Shown in pieces: positions 37,256 to 45,679 of a stretch of 64,000 nucleotides of DNA. Location: NCBI GenBank assembly GCA_035547515.1, contig DASZUS010000077.1, forward strand, positions 15,922 through 79,921, given 5' to 3'. A program made the position numbers and the translations under genes. This stretch comes from DASZTV01 sp035547515. GTDB taxonomy: Bacteria > Actinomycetota > Actinomycetes > JAFAQI01. Within the stretch, counting starts at the first letter, position 1, and every line of letters begins with the position of its first letter. The notes under the pieces were generated by a model that was given only the letters and a program-made list of their open reading frames with translations, was not told where the DNA came from and made no database searches.

Positions 37256-37279
37256 CGCCTCATTCTGCAGCGCCCCGCC

Positions 37280-37300
37280 TTAACGACCGTCGACCGTTAA
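37280..37300. promoter_or_regulatory. Inverted repeat between divergent genes
   Basis: TTAACG (37280-37285) and CGTTAA (37295-37300) form an inverted repeat with a 9-bp spacer that itself contains a repeat of GACCGT. It lies in the 64-bp gap between the cyclase gene (minus) and ogt (plus). It is a candidate operator for one or both; no regulator is assigned. Confidence 0.4.
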
Positions 37301-37319
37301 CCGGTGGGAACTGTCGGAC

Positions 37320-37853
37320 GTGCGCGACATCATCGACACCGTGGGAATGGCCGTCTTTCCGACCGCGATCGGCGACTGCGGGATCGTGTGGACCGACGCG
37401 GGCGTATGCGGAGTGCAGCTGCCCGAGCCGGACGCGCAGACCACCCGGGCCAAGCTGCTGCGTTACTGGCCGACCGCCACAGTCCGGCCGCCGACGCCTC
37501 CGGCGGCGCGTGCCATCGAGGGCATCACCGCCCTGCTCGGCGGTGCACCTGACCCGCTGGACGATGTTGTGGTCGACCTCGCCGGAGTCAGCGACTTCCG
37601 TCGCGAGGTCTATCGCGTCGCGCGCACCGTCGGTCCCGGCGAGACGATCACGTACGGCGAGATCGCGGTGCGGATCGGCAGCCCCCACGCCGCACGCGAG
37701 GTCGGCCAGGCGCTCGGCGCCAACCCGGTCCCGCTGATCGTGCCCTGCCATCGGGTGCTCGCCGCCGGCGGCAAGCTTGGCGGCTTCTCGGCCAGGGGCG
37801 GCGTGACCACCAAGTCGCGGCTGCTCGCGATCGAGGGCGCCTCCCTGTTCTAG
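37320..37853 (+). CDS. ogt: Methylated-DNA-protein cysteine methyltransferase
   Basis: The 177-residue protein has the O6-alkylguanine transferase active site PLIVPCHRVLAAGGKLGGFS with the acceptor cysteine, the helix-turn-helix TYGEIAVRIGSPHAAREVGQAL (residues about 118-140), and an N-terminal RNase H-like region. It removes alkyl groups from O6 of guanine irreversibly. The GTG start at 37320 is used. It is a DNA-repair gene unrelated to the catabolic genes; TetR at 37891 follows after 37 bp and may read through. Confidence 0.9.
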   Translation: MRDIIDTVGMAVFPTAIGDCGIVWTDAGVCGVQLPEPDAQTTRAKLLRYWPTATVRPPTPPAARAIEGITALLGGAPDPLDDVVVDLAGVSDFRREVYRVARTVGPGETITYGEIAVRIGSPHAAREVGQALGANPVPLIVPCHRVLAAGGKLGGFSARGGVTTKSRLLAIEGASLF

Positions 37854-37890
37854 CGTTGCGTTACAGCACGAAACGTTTTATGGTCGCGCC

Positions 37891-38508
37891 ATGCCCGGGG
37901 AGCCGGCGGTAGACGATCCGGTCGACGAGCCGCCCCGGGTCGGCAGACCGCGCGACCCTCGCGTCGACGACGCGATCCGCGAGGCGACCCTCGAGCTACT
38001 GGTCGAGGACGGCTACCAGGCGACCACGATCCAGGCGATCGCGCGCCGAGCCGGCGTCAGCGCCCCGAGCGTCTACCGGCGCTGGTCGAGCAAGGCGGAG
38101 CTGATCGAGGAGGCGGTCTTCCCGAGCGGCCTGCTTGCCCCGCAGCCGATCACCGGGGACGTCATCACCGACCTGCAGCCCTACTGCCTGCAGATCCTCA
38201 CCTACCTCGCCGACCCGCCGATCCGTGCGGCGATCCCCGGGCTGCTCGTCGAGTACCAGATCCATCCCGAGCTCTGGCGGCAGTCGATGGAGCGCAGCTT
38301 CTTCCCGATGCGCCGGTCCTTCGACGCCTACCTCGAGCAGAGCGGCCGCTCGCCGATCGTGTCCAGCGACGCGCTCTTCGACGTCATGCTCGGCGCGCTG
38401 TTCACCCGCGCGCTCAACGAGGGCGCCGAAGGTGCCGCCGAGTTCGCCAAGGCGGTGGCGCAGGTAGTGACCTCGGCACTGCAACCGGCAAAGGGGGCGA
38501 GCCGATGA
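37891..38508 (+). CDS. TetR-family transcriptional regulator
   Basis: The 205-residue regulator has its HTH at about residues 45-75 (TTIQAIARRAGVSAPSVYRRW, with YRRW and SSKAELIEEAV). The GRPRDPRVDDAI lead-in is typical of the AcrR-like TetR_C_11 group. The ATG is at 37891, with AAACGTTT about 15 bp upstream as a possible operator core. Its ATGA overlap with the phosphotransferase-like gene places it at the head of the operon 37891-41693, which it may control. Confidence 0.88.
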   Translation: MPGEPAVDDPVDEPPRVGRPRDPRVDDAIREATLELLVEDGYQATTIQAIARRAGVSAPSVYRRWSSKAELIEEAVFPSGLLAPQPITGDVITDLQPYCLQILTYLADPPIRAAIPGLLVEYQIHPELWRQSMERSFFPMRRSFDAYLEQSGRSPIVSSDALFDVMLGALFTRALNEGAEGAAEFAKAVAQVVTSALQPAKGASR

Positions 38509-39635
38509 CCGAACCGGTCGAGATCGAGCACATCACGATGAAGGTCTCCAGCCGCGAGCCGGAGCAGGTCCGCCGGCAGCTCCAGGCCTTCATCGCCGAC
38601 CAACTAGGCGAGTCTGCGGGACTCGAGGTCAGCGACCTCGAGGGCTCGGCAGCCAACGGGATGTCCAGCGACACGGTGCTGTTCCGCGCCAGGTGGACCG
38701 ACGCCGATGGGGCACACGACGAGCGGCTGGTCGCGAGGATCGCCCCGGAGCTCGCCGACGTACCGGTCTTCCCGAAGTACGACTTGCAGGCCCAGTACGA
38801 CGTGATCCGCGCGGTCGCGTCGCTGACGAAGGTGCCGGTACCCCGGCCGTACTGGTGCGACCCGACCGGTGCGGCGATGGGAGCGCCGATGTTCGTGATG
38901 AGCCGGGTCGACGGCCTGGTGCCACCGGACGTGATGCCGTACCCGTTCGGTGACAACTGGCTCTACGACGCAACGCCTGAGCAGCGCAATGTGCTGCAGA
39001 CCTCGACGGTCGAGGCGATCGCGGCGCTGCACGACGTCGCGGACGCCCCCGCCCGCCTGCCGTTCCTCGAACGGCCGACCTCCGGCGACAGCCACTTGCG
39101 CCGCCACTTCGCGAACACCCAGGCGTGGTACCAGATGGCCGTCGATGACGGCACGCCCTCCACCCTTGTCGAGCGGGCGCTCACCTGGCTCGAGGACAAC
39201 TGGCCCGCGCGTGAAGGCCCGACCGTCCTGTCGTGGGGCGACTCGCGGATCGGCAACGTGCTCTATGACGGCTTCCGGCCGGCGGCCCTGCTCGACTGGG
39301 AGATGGCCGGGCTCGGGCCGCGCGAGCTCGACATCGCGTGGCTGGTCTACGCCCACCGGGTCTTCCAGGACATCACGACGATGCTCGGCCTACCCGGCAT
39401 GCCCGACTTCCTTCGACCCGAGGACGTGGCGACGCAGTACGAGTCGCTGACCGGCTACGCGGTGCGCGATCTGCGGTTCTACCTGCTCTACTGCGCCGTG
39501 CAGTGGGGCATCGTGTTCCTTCGCACCGGCGCGCGGCAGGCACATTTCGGCGAAGCCGAGATGCCGGCCAACCCCGACGAGCTGATCCGCAACAGCATCC
39601 ATCTCGAGTCACTGCTCGACGACATCACTGAGTAG
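38505..39635 (+). CDS. APH-like phosphotransferase-family protein (FadE36-like)
   Basis: The 376-residue aminoglycoside-phosphotransferase-fold protein contains VLSWGDSRIGNVLYD, where the usual HGDxxxxN is WGDSRIGN, and ALLDWEMAGLGPRELDIAW with the metal-binding DWE. The first lobe has LVARIAPE (Lys position) and VMSRVDG. Mycobacterial FadE36 and ACAD10/11 N-terminal domains belong to this type, and ACAD10/11 phosphorylate 4-hydroxyacyl-CoAs. A similar role on a hydroxyacyl compound is an inference. It is coupled to the TetR upstream and followed by an unknown protein after 8 bp. Confidence 0.83.
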   Translation: MTEPVEIEHITMKVSSREPEQVRRQLQAFIADQLGESAGLEVSDLEGSAANGMSSDTVLFRARWTDADGAHDERLVARIAPELADVPVFPKYDLQAQYDVIRAVASLTKVPVPRPYWCDPTGAAMGAPMFVMSRVDGLVPPDVMPYPFGDNWLYDATPEQRNVLQTSTVEAIAALHDVADAPARLPFLERPTSGDSHLRRHFANTQAWYQMAVDDGTPSTLVERALTWLEDNWPAREGPTVLSWGDSRIGNVLYDGFRPAALLDWEMAGLGPRELDIAWLVYAHRVFQDITTMLGLPGMPDFLRPEDVATQYESLTGYAVRDLRFYLLYCAVQWGIVFLRTGARQAHFGEAEMPANPDELIRNSIHLESLLDDITE

Positions 39636-39643
39636 GAACCTCC

Positions 39644-40750
39644 ATGCCGGTCGCCCTCGACGAGTACCCGCTGCACCAGACGCCGCTGTCGATGCGGTAC
39701 GTCGCAAGCAGCGACCGCAACTTCTACGACCGCTGCTACTTCAACGCTCACGACCGGACCGGCGAGATCTTCCTGATCACCGGCGCCGGCATCTACCCGC
39801 AGCTCGGCGTGAAAGACGCCTACGTCGTGGTACGCCGCGGCGACCTGCAGCACGTCGTACGGATGTCGGACGCGCTCGACGACGAGCGGATGAACCTCGC
39901 GGTCGGTCCCTACCGCATCGACGTGGTCGAGCCGCTGCAGCAGATCCACCTGGTGTGCGACGCCGACGAGCAGGGCATCGGGTTCGACCTGACCTGGCGC
40001 GGCTCGTTCCCCGCCCTCGACGAGGAGCGGCATCTGCTGCGAAGCGGCATCCGGCCGATTCTCGACACCTGGCGGTTCGCGCAGCTCGGCACGTGGGAGG
40101 GCGAGATCCGGGTCGCCGGCGACACCGTCGCGGTGTCCCCTGACACCTGGCTCGGCTCCCGCGACCGGTCCTGGGGGATCCGCCCGATCGGGGAGGCCGA
40201 ACCCGCCGGCAAGCCGGTCGACGGCGCGGAGCAGTTCGGCTTCTGGTGGCTCTACGTGCCGGTGAAGTTCGACGACTACGCGGTCGTGCTGATCGCACAG
40301 GAGGACGGCAACGGCCACCGCACCCTCAACGACGCGGTGCGGATCCATCCGGACGGCAAGGCCGACCAGCTCGGCTGGCCGCGGGTGAAGATCCACTACG
40401 CGTCCGGCACTCGCATCCCGCAGGGCGCGACCATCGCGATGACCGAGCCGGACGGCAGCGCGATCACCATGGAGGTCGACTGCCTCGGCCACGTGCCGCT
40501 CCACGTGGGCTGCGGGTACGGCGGCGACCCGGACTGGACGCACGGCGCCTGGCGCGGCCCGGGCTGGGTGGAAGGCGCGACGTACGACTTCACCGATCCC
40601 GCTGTCGCCGGTCGTACCCCGTGGGGGGTGGTCGACCACGTCGCGCGGGTGAGCATCGGCGGCGATGTCGGATGGGGCCTGTTCGAGCACGGGACGATGG
40701 GGCGCCACGCACCGAGCGGCTTCGACGACTTCATGGCGGTGGCGCCATGA
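39644..40750 (+). CDS. Conserved hypothetical protein (possible AttH/lipocalin-like fold)
   Basis: The 368-residue protein has no recognisable catalytic signature. It is rich in Trp, Tyr and Gly, with repeated beta-strand-like stretches (IGFDLTWRGSFPALDE, TWLGSRDRSWGIRPIGE, FGFWWLYVPVKFDDYAVVLI). The SRDRSWGIR box is seen in lipocalin-like AttH/hydroxyneurosporene synthase-type proteins, so a two-lobed beta-barrel binding a lipid or isoprenoid is possible. It is often linked to APH-like proteins, as here. A perfect hairpin overlaps its stop codon. No function is claimed. Confidence 0.7.
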   Translation: MPVALDEYPLHQTPLSMRYVASSDRNFYDRCYFNAHDRTGEIFLITGAGIYPQLGVKDAYVVVRRGDLQHVVRMSDALDDERMNLAVGPYRIDVVEPLQQIHLVCDADEQGIGFDLTWRGSFPALDEERHLLRSGIRPILDTWRFAQLGTWEGEIRVAGDTVAVSPDTWLGSRDRSWGIRPIGEAEPAGKPVDGAEQFGFWWLYVPVKFDDYAVVLIAQEDGNGHRTLNDAVRIHPDGKADQLGWPRVKIHYASGTRIPQGATIAMTEPDGSAITMEVDCLGHVPLHVGCGYGGDPDWTHGAWRGPGWVEGATYDFTDPAVAGRTPWGVVDHVARVSIGGDVGWGLFEHGTMGRHAPSGFDDFMAVAP

Positions 40751-40752
40751 AG
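40729..40752. repeat. Perfect hairpin at gene end with nearby 14-nt direct repeat
   Basis: CTTCATGGCG (40729-40738) and CGCCATGAAG (40743-40752) form a 10-bp stem with a 4-nt loop GTGG across the stop codon of the hypothetical gene. The sequence catggcggtggcgc (40732-40745) is repeated directly at 40764-40777, just before the GTG of the epimerase gene. The duplication may have displaced an original overlapping start. Confidence 0.6.
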
Positions 40753-40778
40753 CATGGACACAGCATGGCGGTGGCGCA

Positions 40779-41693
40779 GTGACCGGTATCAGCGGCAAGC
40801 GGATCCTCGTCACCGGCGTCACCAGCGAGGTCGCGAAGCCGGTCGCGCTGGCGCTGGCGAAGGACAACGAGGTGTACGGCGCGGCCCGGTGGAAGAACCC
40901 GGCCGCGCGTGAGCCGTTCGAGGCCGGCGGCGTCCGCCCGGTCTACCTCGACCTCGTCAAGGGCGACCTGTCCGGACTGCCCGAGTCAGTCGACTACGTC
41001 GCCCACTTCGCCGTGATGAAGAGCGGCAAGTGGTCGGTCGACCTCGACGGCAACGTCGGTGGCGTCCTGCTGTTGATGGAGCGGTTCGCGGAGGCCGATG
41101 CGTTCCTGCACTGCTCGACCTCGGCGGTCTACGAGCCGCACCCGCACGACGAAGCGCACGAGGACTCACCGCTCGGTGACAACCACCGCGCGTACTACCT
41201 GGAGACGTACTCGATCTGCAAGATCGCCGCAGAGGCGGCGGCGCGGCACGGCGCGCGGCGCTACGACCTGCCGACGACGATTGCCCGCCTCAACGTGCCG
41301 TACGGCGACGGTGGCGGCTGGCCGATGTTCCATCTCGCGCAGATGGCAGCAGGCCAGGAGATCGCCCTGCACGAAGTCACTCCCAACGTGTTCCAGCCGA
41401 TCCACACCGACGACATCGTGAACATGGTGCCGACGCTTTTCGAGGTCGCAGGGGTGCCGCCGACGACGCTCAACTGGGCAGGTGACGAGCAGGTCAGCGT
41501 GGAGGAGTGGACCGGCTACCTCAGAGAGCTCACCGGCCTGACCCCGAAGCTCGCCGTGTCCGAGCACTCGCTGGCCAGCGGACGCGTCAACCTCGACCGG
41601 ATGCACGAGCTGGTCGGCCACACCACGGTGCACTGGCGCGACGGGATGCGCCGCATGGTCCAGGCGCAACGCCCCGACCTGCTGAAGTCCTGA
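40779..41693 (+). CDS. NAD-dependent epimerase/dehydratase-family protein
   Basis: The 304-residue extended SDR has ILVTGVTSEVAKPVALALAKD at the N-terminus (a variant of TGxxGxxG), a catalytic YSICK (ETYSICKIAAEAAAR; Tyr-x3-Lys), and the serine in HCSTSAVYE. Such enzymes act on nucleotide sugars or on steroid/isoprenoid 3-hydroxyls (3beta-HSD type). The GTG start at 40779 follows the repeat. It is the last gene of the TetR operon. The glycine motif lacks the third canonical glycine (TSEVAKP), so cofactor binding may differ. Confidence 0.8.
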   Translation: MTGISGKRILVTGVTSEVAKPVALALAKDNEVYGAARWKNPAAREPFEAGGVRPVYLDLVKGDLSGLPESVDYVAHFAVMKSGKWSVDLDGNVGGVLLLMERFAEADAFLHCSTSAVYEPHPHDEAHEDSPLGDNHRAYYLETYSICKIAAEAAARHGARRYDLPTTIARLNVPYGDGGGWPMFHLAQMAAGQEIALHEVTPNVFQPIHTDDIVNMVPTLFEVAGVPPTTLNWAGDEQVSVEEWTGYLRELTGLTPKLAVSEHSLASGRVNLDRMHELVGHTTVHWRDGMRRMVQAQRPDLLKS

Positions 41694-41699
41694 CCCGCG

Positions 41700-42050
41700 T
41701 CAGTGGGTGACCGCGAGACCGAGAGAGGCGCAGTCGCCGATCACCTTGAATCCGACACCTTGGGCCCCGAGCAGCTGCGCCGCCGTACCGCTGCCGAGGC
41801 CTGCGGCCGCGCCGGCCTGAGCCTCCTGCAGCGCCGCCGCGCGCTCGTCGGCCGCCAGCGTCGCGTAGACCGGGTTGGCTGCCGCGGCTTGTGTCGCGTA
41901 GTCGGCTGCCTGCTGCCCCGCGGACTGACAGGCCTTCGCGGCCAGCGCGTGCCCGGGTGGCTCCTTGCTACCGCCGCCGCACCCGGCCACACCGGCCACG
42001 GCGGCACCCACCACGGCGACCGCGGCAATCGATACCACCAGCCTCTTCAT
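41700..42050 (-). CDS. Small putative lipoprotein
   Basis: The 116-residue protein from ATG 42050 (MKRLVVSIAAVAVVGAAV) carries a lipoprotein signal with lipobox VAGC (cleavage before the cysteine near residue 24) followed by GGGSK. The mature part is Ala/Gln-rich and probably helical (AGQQAADYATQAAAA), with two more cysteines (KACQ, GDCAS). The function is unknown. Its promoter region contains copy 2 of the inverted-repeat element, the left arm of which ends 41 bp upstream of the ATG. Confidence 0.65.
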   Translation of the reverse strand: MKRLVVSIAAVAVVGAAVAGVAGCGGGSKEPPGHALAAKACQSAGQQAADYATQAAAANPVYATLAADERAAALQEAQAGAAAGLGSGTAAQLLGAQGVGFKVIGDCASLGLAVTH

Positions 42051-42090
42051 CACGCTGTCCGTATCGGCAGCTATCCCCTCCCCCTTTTCA

Positions 42091-42182
42091 CGAAGTAGCA
42101 CAGGACCGCCCGCGGAAACCGGACGCCGCGGCCCGAACCGGGCGCAACCGACCGGCTCGCGCCGCGGTCATGTGCTACTTCG
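42091..42182. repeat. Inverted-repeat element, copy 2 (92 bp)
   Basis: The left arm is CGAAGTAGCACAGGAC (42091-42106, one mismatch to copy 1) and the right arm is GTCATGTGCTACTTCG (42167-42182, identical to copy 1). The 60-bp interior is unrelated to the other copies. The right arm supplies the stop codon (42177-42175) and last residues of the ipdC-like gene; the left arm faces the lipoprotein gene. Confidence 0.85.
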
Positions 42183-43266
42183 AGGAACGGCGGGGCGGGT
42201 TGAGCCGGCGCAGCGTCTCGTCGGCTTCGGCGATCACGCGGTCGATGAGCTCGGCGCAGCTCGGCAGGTCCTCGATCATCCCGACGACCTGCCCGCTGGC
42301 CATCACGCCCAGGTCGACGCGGCCCTCCACCATCGCGGCTCGCAGCAGCATCGGCGTGTTGCCGGCCATCAGCACCTGGCTCCAGGTGAGCTCCTGCGTC
42401 TTGCGCATGGCCGCGCCCTCGCGGATCATCGCGCCCCAGGTGAGCCCGGCGTCCTTGCGGAACCGCGACGCGTTGCGTACGGCACCGGCGAAGCGCCGCA
42501 CGTTCGACGAGGACTCGAGCGCATCGACGAGGTCGCTGCGCAGCACTCGGTGCGGTACGCCGTCGACCTGCTTGGTCACCACCGTCTCCGCAACCGACTT
42601 CGACAGGTAGACCTGCTTCACCGCCTCGGGGACCGGTGAGTCGCTGGTCAGCAGGAACCGGGTCCCCATCGCGATGCCGCTCGCGCCGTACGCGAGCGCG
42701 GCGACCAGCCCGCGACCGTCGAAGTAGCCGCCCGCCGCGACCACCGGCACCTGACCGCCGACCGCGTCGACCACCTGCGGCAGCAGCAGCGACGTCGGGA
42801 CCGACCCGGTGTGCCCGCCACCTTCACCACCCTGCACGAGAACGGCGTCGACGCCCCACTCGACGACCTTCTCGGCATGCCGTTTCGCGCCGATCGACGG
42901 CATGACGAGGACGCCGCCGTCCTGCAGCCGGCTGATGAGCTCCTTCTTCGGCGCCATGGCGAACGACGCCACCCGCACGCCCTCGCGGATCAGCAGCTCG
43001 ACGCGGTCGCCGACGTCCGGTTGGTCGGCACGCATGTTGACGCCGAACGGCCGGTCGGTCCGGCTGCGGACCTCCTTGATGGCGAGCTCGAGCTCGTCGT
43101 ACGTCATCGTCGCGGCCGCGAGGATTCCGAGACCTCCTGCCGCCGACGTCGCGGCCGCGAGCCGTGGCGTCGCCACCCAGCCCATCCCGGTCTGCACGAC
43201 CGGGTAGTCGACGCCGACCAGCTCGGTGAACCGGGTCCTCAGCGCGGGATGCACAGCGCGGGCCAT
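42175..43266 (-). CDS. ipdC: IpdC-like flavin reductase (nitronate monooxygenase family)
   Basis: The 363-residue FMN TIM-barrel protein of the NMO family has VQTGMGWVATPRLAAATSAAGG, VLVQGGEGGGHTG, VVAAGGYFDGRGLVAALA and GIAMGTRFLLT, all flavin-site motifs. In Mycobacterium tuberculosis, IpdC (Rv3553) follows ipdB and reduces a steroid ring C/D CoA intermediate. The same order here supports the name. The ATG at 43266 shares one base with the IpdB stop. The last residues and the stop fall in the arm of repeat copy 2, so the C-terminus (RRSSK) may have been altered by the element. Confidence 0.82.
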   Translation of the reverse strand: MARAVHPALRTRFTELVGVDYPVVQTGMGWVATPRLAAATSAAGGLGILAAATMTYDELELAIKEVRSRTDRPFGVNMRADQPDVGDRVELLIREGVRVASFAMAPKKELISRLQDGGVLVMPSIGAKRHAEKVVEWGVDAVLVQGGEGGGHTGSVPTSLLLPQVVDAVGGQVPVVAAGGYFDGRGLVAALAYGASGIAMGTRFLLTSDSPVPEAVKQVYLSKSVAETVVTKQVDGVPHRVLRSDLVDALESSSNVRRFAGAVRNASRFRKDAGLTWGAMIREGAAMRKTQELTWSQVLMAGNTPMLLRAAMVEGRVDLGVMASGQVVGMIEDLPSCAELIDRVIAEADETLRRLNPPRRSSK

Positions 43267-43991
43267 CAGCCTTCGGGGACTTCCTTGTTGCGGTCGCCGC
43301 GCGGGTCGAGCTCGGCGATGATCGCCAGCTCTTCCGCGGTCGGCTCGCGCGAGGTCGGAACGTCATCCGGTACGACGAGCTCGAAGCCGGTCGCGGCTAC
43401 CACCTCGTCGACCGACACACCTGGGTGCACCGACCGCAGCCGCATCCGATGGTCGGATGTGTCGAAGTCGAGTACGCACAGGTTCGTCACGACGTGGCGT
43501 AACGAGTGGTACCTCGTGGCACCGGTCCCCGCTGCGGCGGCACGGTCGTAGCCGACGCCGGTCACCACGTCGACGGCCTCGACGAACACCCGAGTGGAGT
43601 GGTTCGGCACCCAGTACGACGTGACGTTGTTGACGGTGTTGCCCGGGGCGCCACGGAACCCGAGCAGCTGTGACTTCGGCTTCTTCATGTCGCCGATCGC
43701 GGCGAAGTTGTGGTTGCCGAACGGGTCGAGCTGCGAGCCGCCCATCATCACGTGACGGCGGCCCGACCAGACGATGTCGAACATCGACCGGTACGGGTTC
43801 CACGCCTCGACGACACCCTCGGCGTCGGTCAGCATCGCTTCGCCGTCGGTCATCACGAGGTCGGGCTCGAACGAGCGCCGTGCGAGCAGGCCGCCGATGC
43901 GCGGGATCGTCCCGATCGGGTTCGCCACGATCTCGCCGTCGCCGCGGAAGCACTCGGCGACCGCGACGCAGCAGACGTCTGCTCTCGTCAT
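43266..43991 (-). CDS. ipdB: IpdB: COCHEA-CoA hydrolase beta subunit
   Basis: The 241-residue CoA-transferase family I fold protein has ANPIGTIPRIGGLLARRSFEPD, MMGGSQLDPFGNHNFAAIGD and NHSTRVFVEAVDVVTG. With IpdA it forms the hydrolase that opens the last carbocyclic ring of steroids (COCHEA-CoA) in mycobacteria and rhodococci. The ATG at 43991 gives MTRADVCCVAVAECF; the open frame further upstream is intergenic or antisense. It lies 55 bp after ipdA and directly before ipdC. Identification rests on motifs and synteny. Confidence 0.87.
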   Translation of the reverse strand: MTRADVCCVAVAECFRGDGEIVANPIGTIPRIGGLLARRSFEPDLVMTDGEAMLTDAEGVVEAWNPYRSMFDIVWSGRRHVMMGGSQLDPFGNHNFAAIGDMKKPKSQLLGFRGAPGNTVNNVTSYWVPNHSTRVFVEAVDVVTGVGYDRAAAAGTGATRYHSLRHVVTNLCVLDFDTSDHRMRLRSVHPGVSVDEVVAATGFELVVPDDVPTSREPTAEELAIIAELDPRGDRNKEVPEG

Positions 43992-44046
43992 CTCGGGGTC
44001 CCCTCCGCGCTGCGGAGCGCAGCGGAGCAACGTCGTGGGGTGATCG

Positions 44047-44910
44047 TCATCGCGCCGCCACCTTGCGCTGGTAATCCGCCTCGCTGATGTCGACCCAGTC
44101 GGCACGCCATTGCTGCCACGCCTCGGGCGACGCGGCGCTCGCGGCGTACTCCTTCTGAAACGCCTCGTCGCGCTCGTAGTCGGGCGTGCACGAGGTGAAG
44201 TGCCCGCCGTTCGGAGCCTCCGCGACACCGTCGGTCCACAGCCGGCTGATCCGCTGCGTGTGATGGGAGCCGTACGTGGCGAACTCCGCGGTCTCGACGA
44301 TCCGCTCACAGGTCACGAACGAGCGTTTCGCCGCCTGGCACATCAGATCGTCGAAGTAGAGGTCCGGGCCGAGGAACTGCGCGTTGCCGCGGGCGTCCGC
44401 GCGGTTCTGGTGCACGAGCGCCACATCGAGATTCAGCGCCGGCATCGCGACCAGCTCCTCGCCATCACCTCCGTCCGGCGCGGGGTAGGGCGAGACGACG
44501 GTCTTGATCTCGGGCTGCTTGGCGAGGACGTCCGACCCGAGGCCGACACGGGTCGGCAGGAACGGCACCCGCCACGCCGCTGCCTGCAGACCCAGCAGGA
44601 ACATCCCCTCGTCGAGCTCGAGCGCCTCGACGGCGCCGGCCTGCCGGGCCAGCCGGAAGTGCGGCTCCAGGGCGATCGAGTCGAGCGAGACGAACGCGAA
44701 CACGACCTTGCGCACCATGCCGGCGGCGCAGAGCAGCCCGACATCCGGCCCGCCGTACGACACGACCGTGAGGTCCTTCAACGACGACCGCAACATCGCG
44801 CGTACGACGGACATCGGCTTGCGACGCGAGCCCCACCCCCCGATCCCGATCGTCATCCCGTCGCGAAGCTCGCCGACGATCTCCTCGATCGTCGTCCGCT
44901 TGTCAGGCAT
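44047..44910 (-). CDS. ipdA: IpdA: COCHEA-CoA hydrolase alpha subunit
   Basis: The 287-residue class I CoA-transferase-fold protein has GMTIGIGGWGSRRKPMSVVRAML near the N-terminus and ALEPHFRLARQAGAVEALELDEGMFLLG. A glutamate in this segment (about residue 95-101) is the probable equivalent of the catalytic Glu of IpdA. Other marks are NRADARGNAQFLGPD and FDDLMCQAAKRSFVTCE. IpdAB hydrolyses COCHEA-CoA during steroid ring C/D breakdown. The ATG at 44910 overlaps the end of echA20 by 8 bp, so translation is coupled. The earlier in-frame ATG (44931) falls inside echA20 and was not used. Confidence 0.88.
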   Translation of the reverse strand: MPDKRTTIEEIVGELRDGMTIGIGGWGSRRKPMSVVRAMLRSSLKDLTVVSYGGPDVGLLCAAGMVRKVVFAFVSLDSIALEPHFRLARQAGAVEALELDEGMFLLGLQAAAWRVPFLPTRVGLGSDVLAKQPEIKTVVSPYPAPDGGDGEELVAMPALNLDVALVHQNRADARGNAQFLGPDLYFDDLMCQAAKRSFVTCERIVETAEFATYGSHHTQRISRLWTDGVAEAPNGGHFTSCTPDYERDEAFQKEYAASAASPEAWQQWRADWVDISEADYQRKVAAR

Positions 44911-45670
44911 CCTTCGGCTTCTCCCAGGCATCGCGCTTCTCGACGAAGGAGTCCCGTGCCTTGTCGGAGACCCCGGAGAGGTTGAGCTCGAAGGTGAAGC
45001 CCTGCTCGTAGCGGTACGAGCGCTTCACGTCGACCGGGTCGATGCCGTTGAGCGACGCTTTGGCGGCGCGCATGACCGTCGGGTCGATCGCCGCGATCTG
45101 GAGCGCCACGTCTCGCGCGGCCGCTCGGAGCTCTTCGCGGGGCACCACCTTCAGCACCGAGCCGTAGGCCAGGAGCTCTTGCGCCGTTGCCCGTTCGGCG
45201 GTGTAGACCATGTGCCGCATCTTGTGCTGCGGGACGAGGCGGGACAGGTGCGTGGCCGCGCCGAGCGCCCCCTGCTTGACCTCGGGAAGGCCGAACGTCG
45301 CATCGTTCGAGGCCACGATGACATCGGCGTTGCCCACCAGGCCGATGCCGCCTCCGAGGCAGTAGCCGTTGACCGCCGCGACCACCGGCACGATGCAGTC
45401 GTACACCGCGGCGAAGGCGGCGGCACAACCGTGGTTGGCGCCGATCAGCGCGCTGAACCCCTCGGTCGACTGCATCTCCTTGATGTCGACCCCGGCGTTG
45501 AAGCCCTTTCCCTCTGCCGCGAGCACGACGGCATGCACGTCCCCGTCGCGGCCGGCGGCGGTGATCGCGTCGGCGAGCTCGAACCAGCCGGCGACGGTGA
45601 GCGCGTTGACCGGCGGCGCATCGACGACGATCTCGGCGACGTGGTCGCTGATCGAGGTTGTGATGGTCAC
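44903..45670 (-). CDS. echA20: EchA20-like ring-cleaving crotonase
   Basis: The 255-residue crotonase has KGFNAGVDIKEMQ and GYCLGGGIGLVGNADVIVAS as oxyanion-hole segments, and FGLPEVKQGALGAATHLSRLVP as the catalytic region. In M. tuberculosis, EchA20 (Rv3550) hydrolyses the HIEC-CoA ring and is followed by ipdA, ipdB and ipdC. The identical order here is strong support. The GTG start at 45670 is divergent from the SDR at 45718. The operator-like palindrome at 45680-45696 lies 10 bp upstream. Confidence 0.87.
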   Translation of the reverse strand: MTITTSISDHVAEIVVDAPPVNALTVAGWFELADAITAAGRDGDVHAVVLAAEGKGFNAGVDIKEMQSTEGFSALIGANHGCAAAFAAVYDCIVPVVAAVNGYCLGGGIGLVGNADVIVASNDATFGLPEVKQGALGAATHLSRLVPQHKMRHMVYTAERATAQELLAYGSVLKVVPREELRAAARDVALQIAAIDPTVMRAAKASLNGIDPVDVKRSYRYEQGFTFELNLSGVSDKARDSFVEKRDAWEKPKDA

Positions 45671-45679
45671 GGGCGACTT

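Noticed and set aside
41690..41706. CTGAC...GTCAG hairpin at the stop of the epimerase gene
   Set aside because: It resembles the operator arms but has a 4-nt spacer, so its symmetry differs from the CTGACGnnnCGTCAG sites, and it lies at a gene end rather than a promoter.
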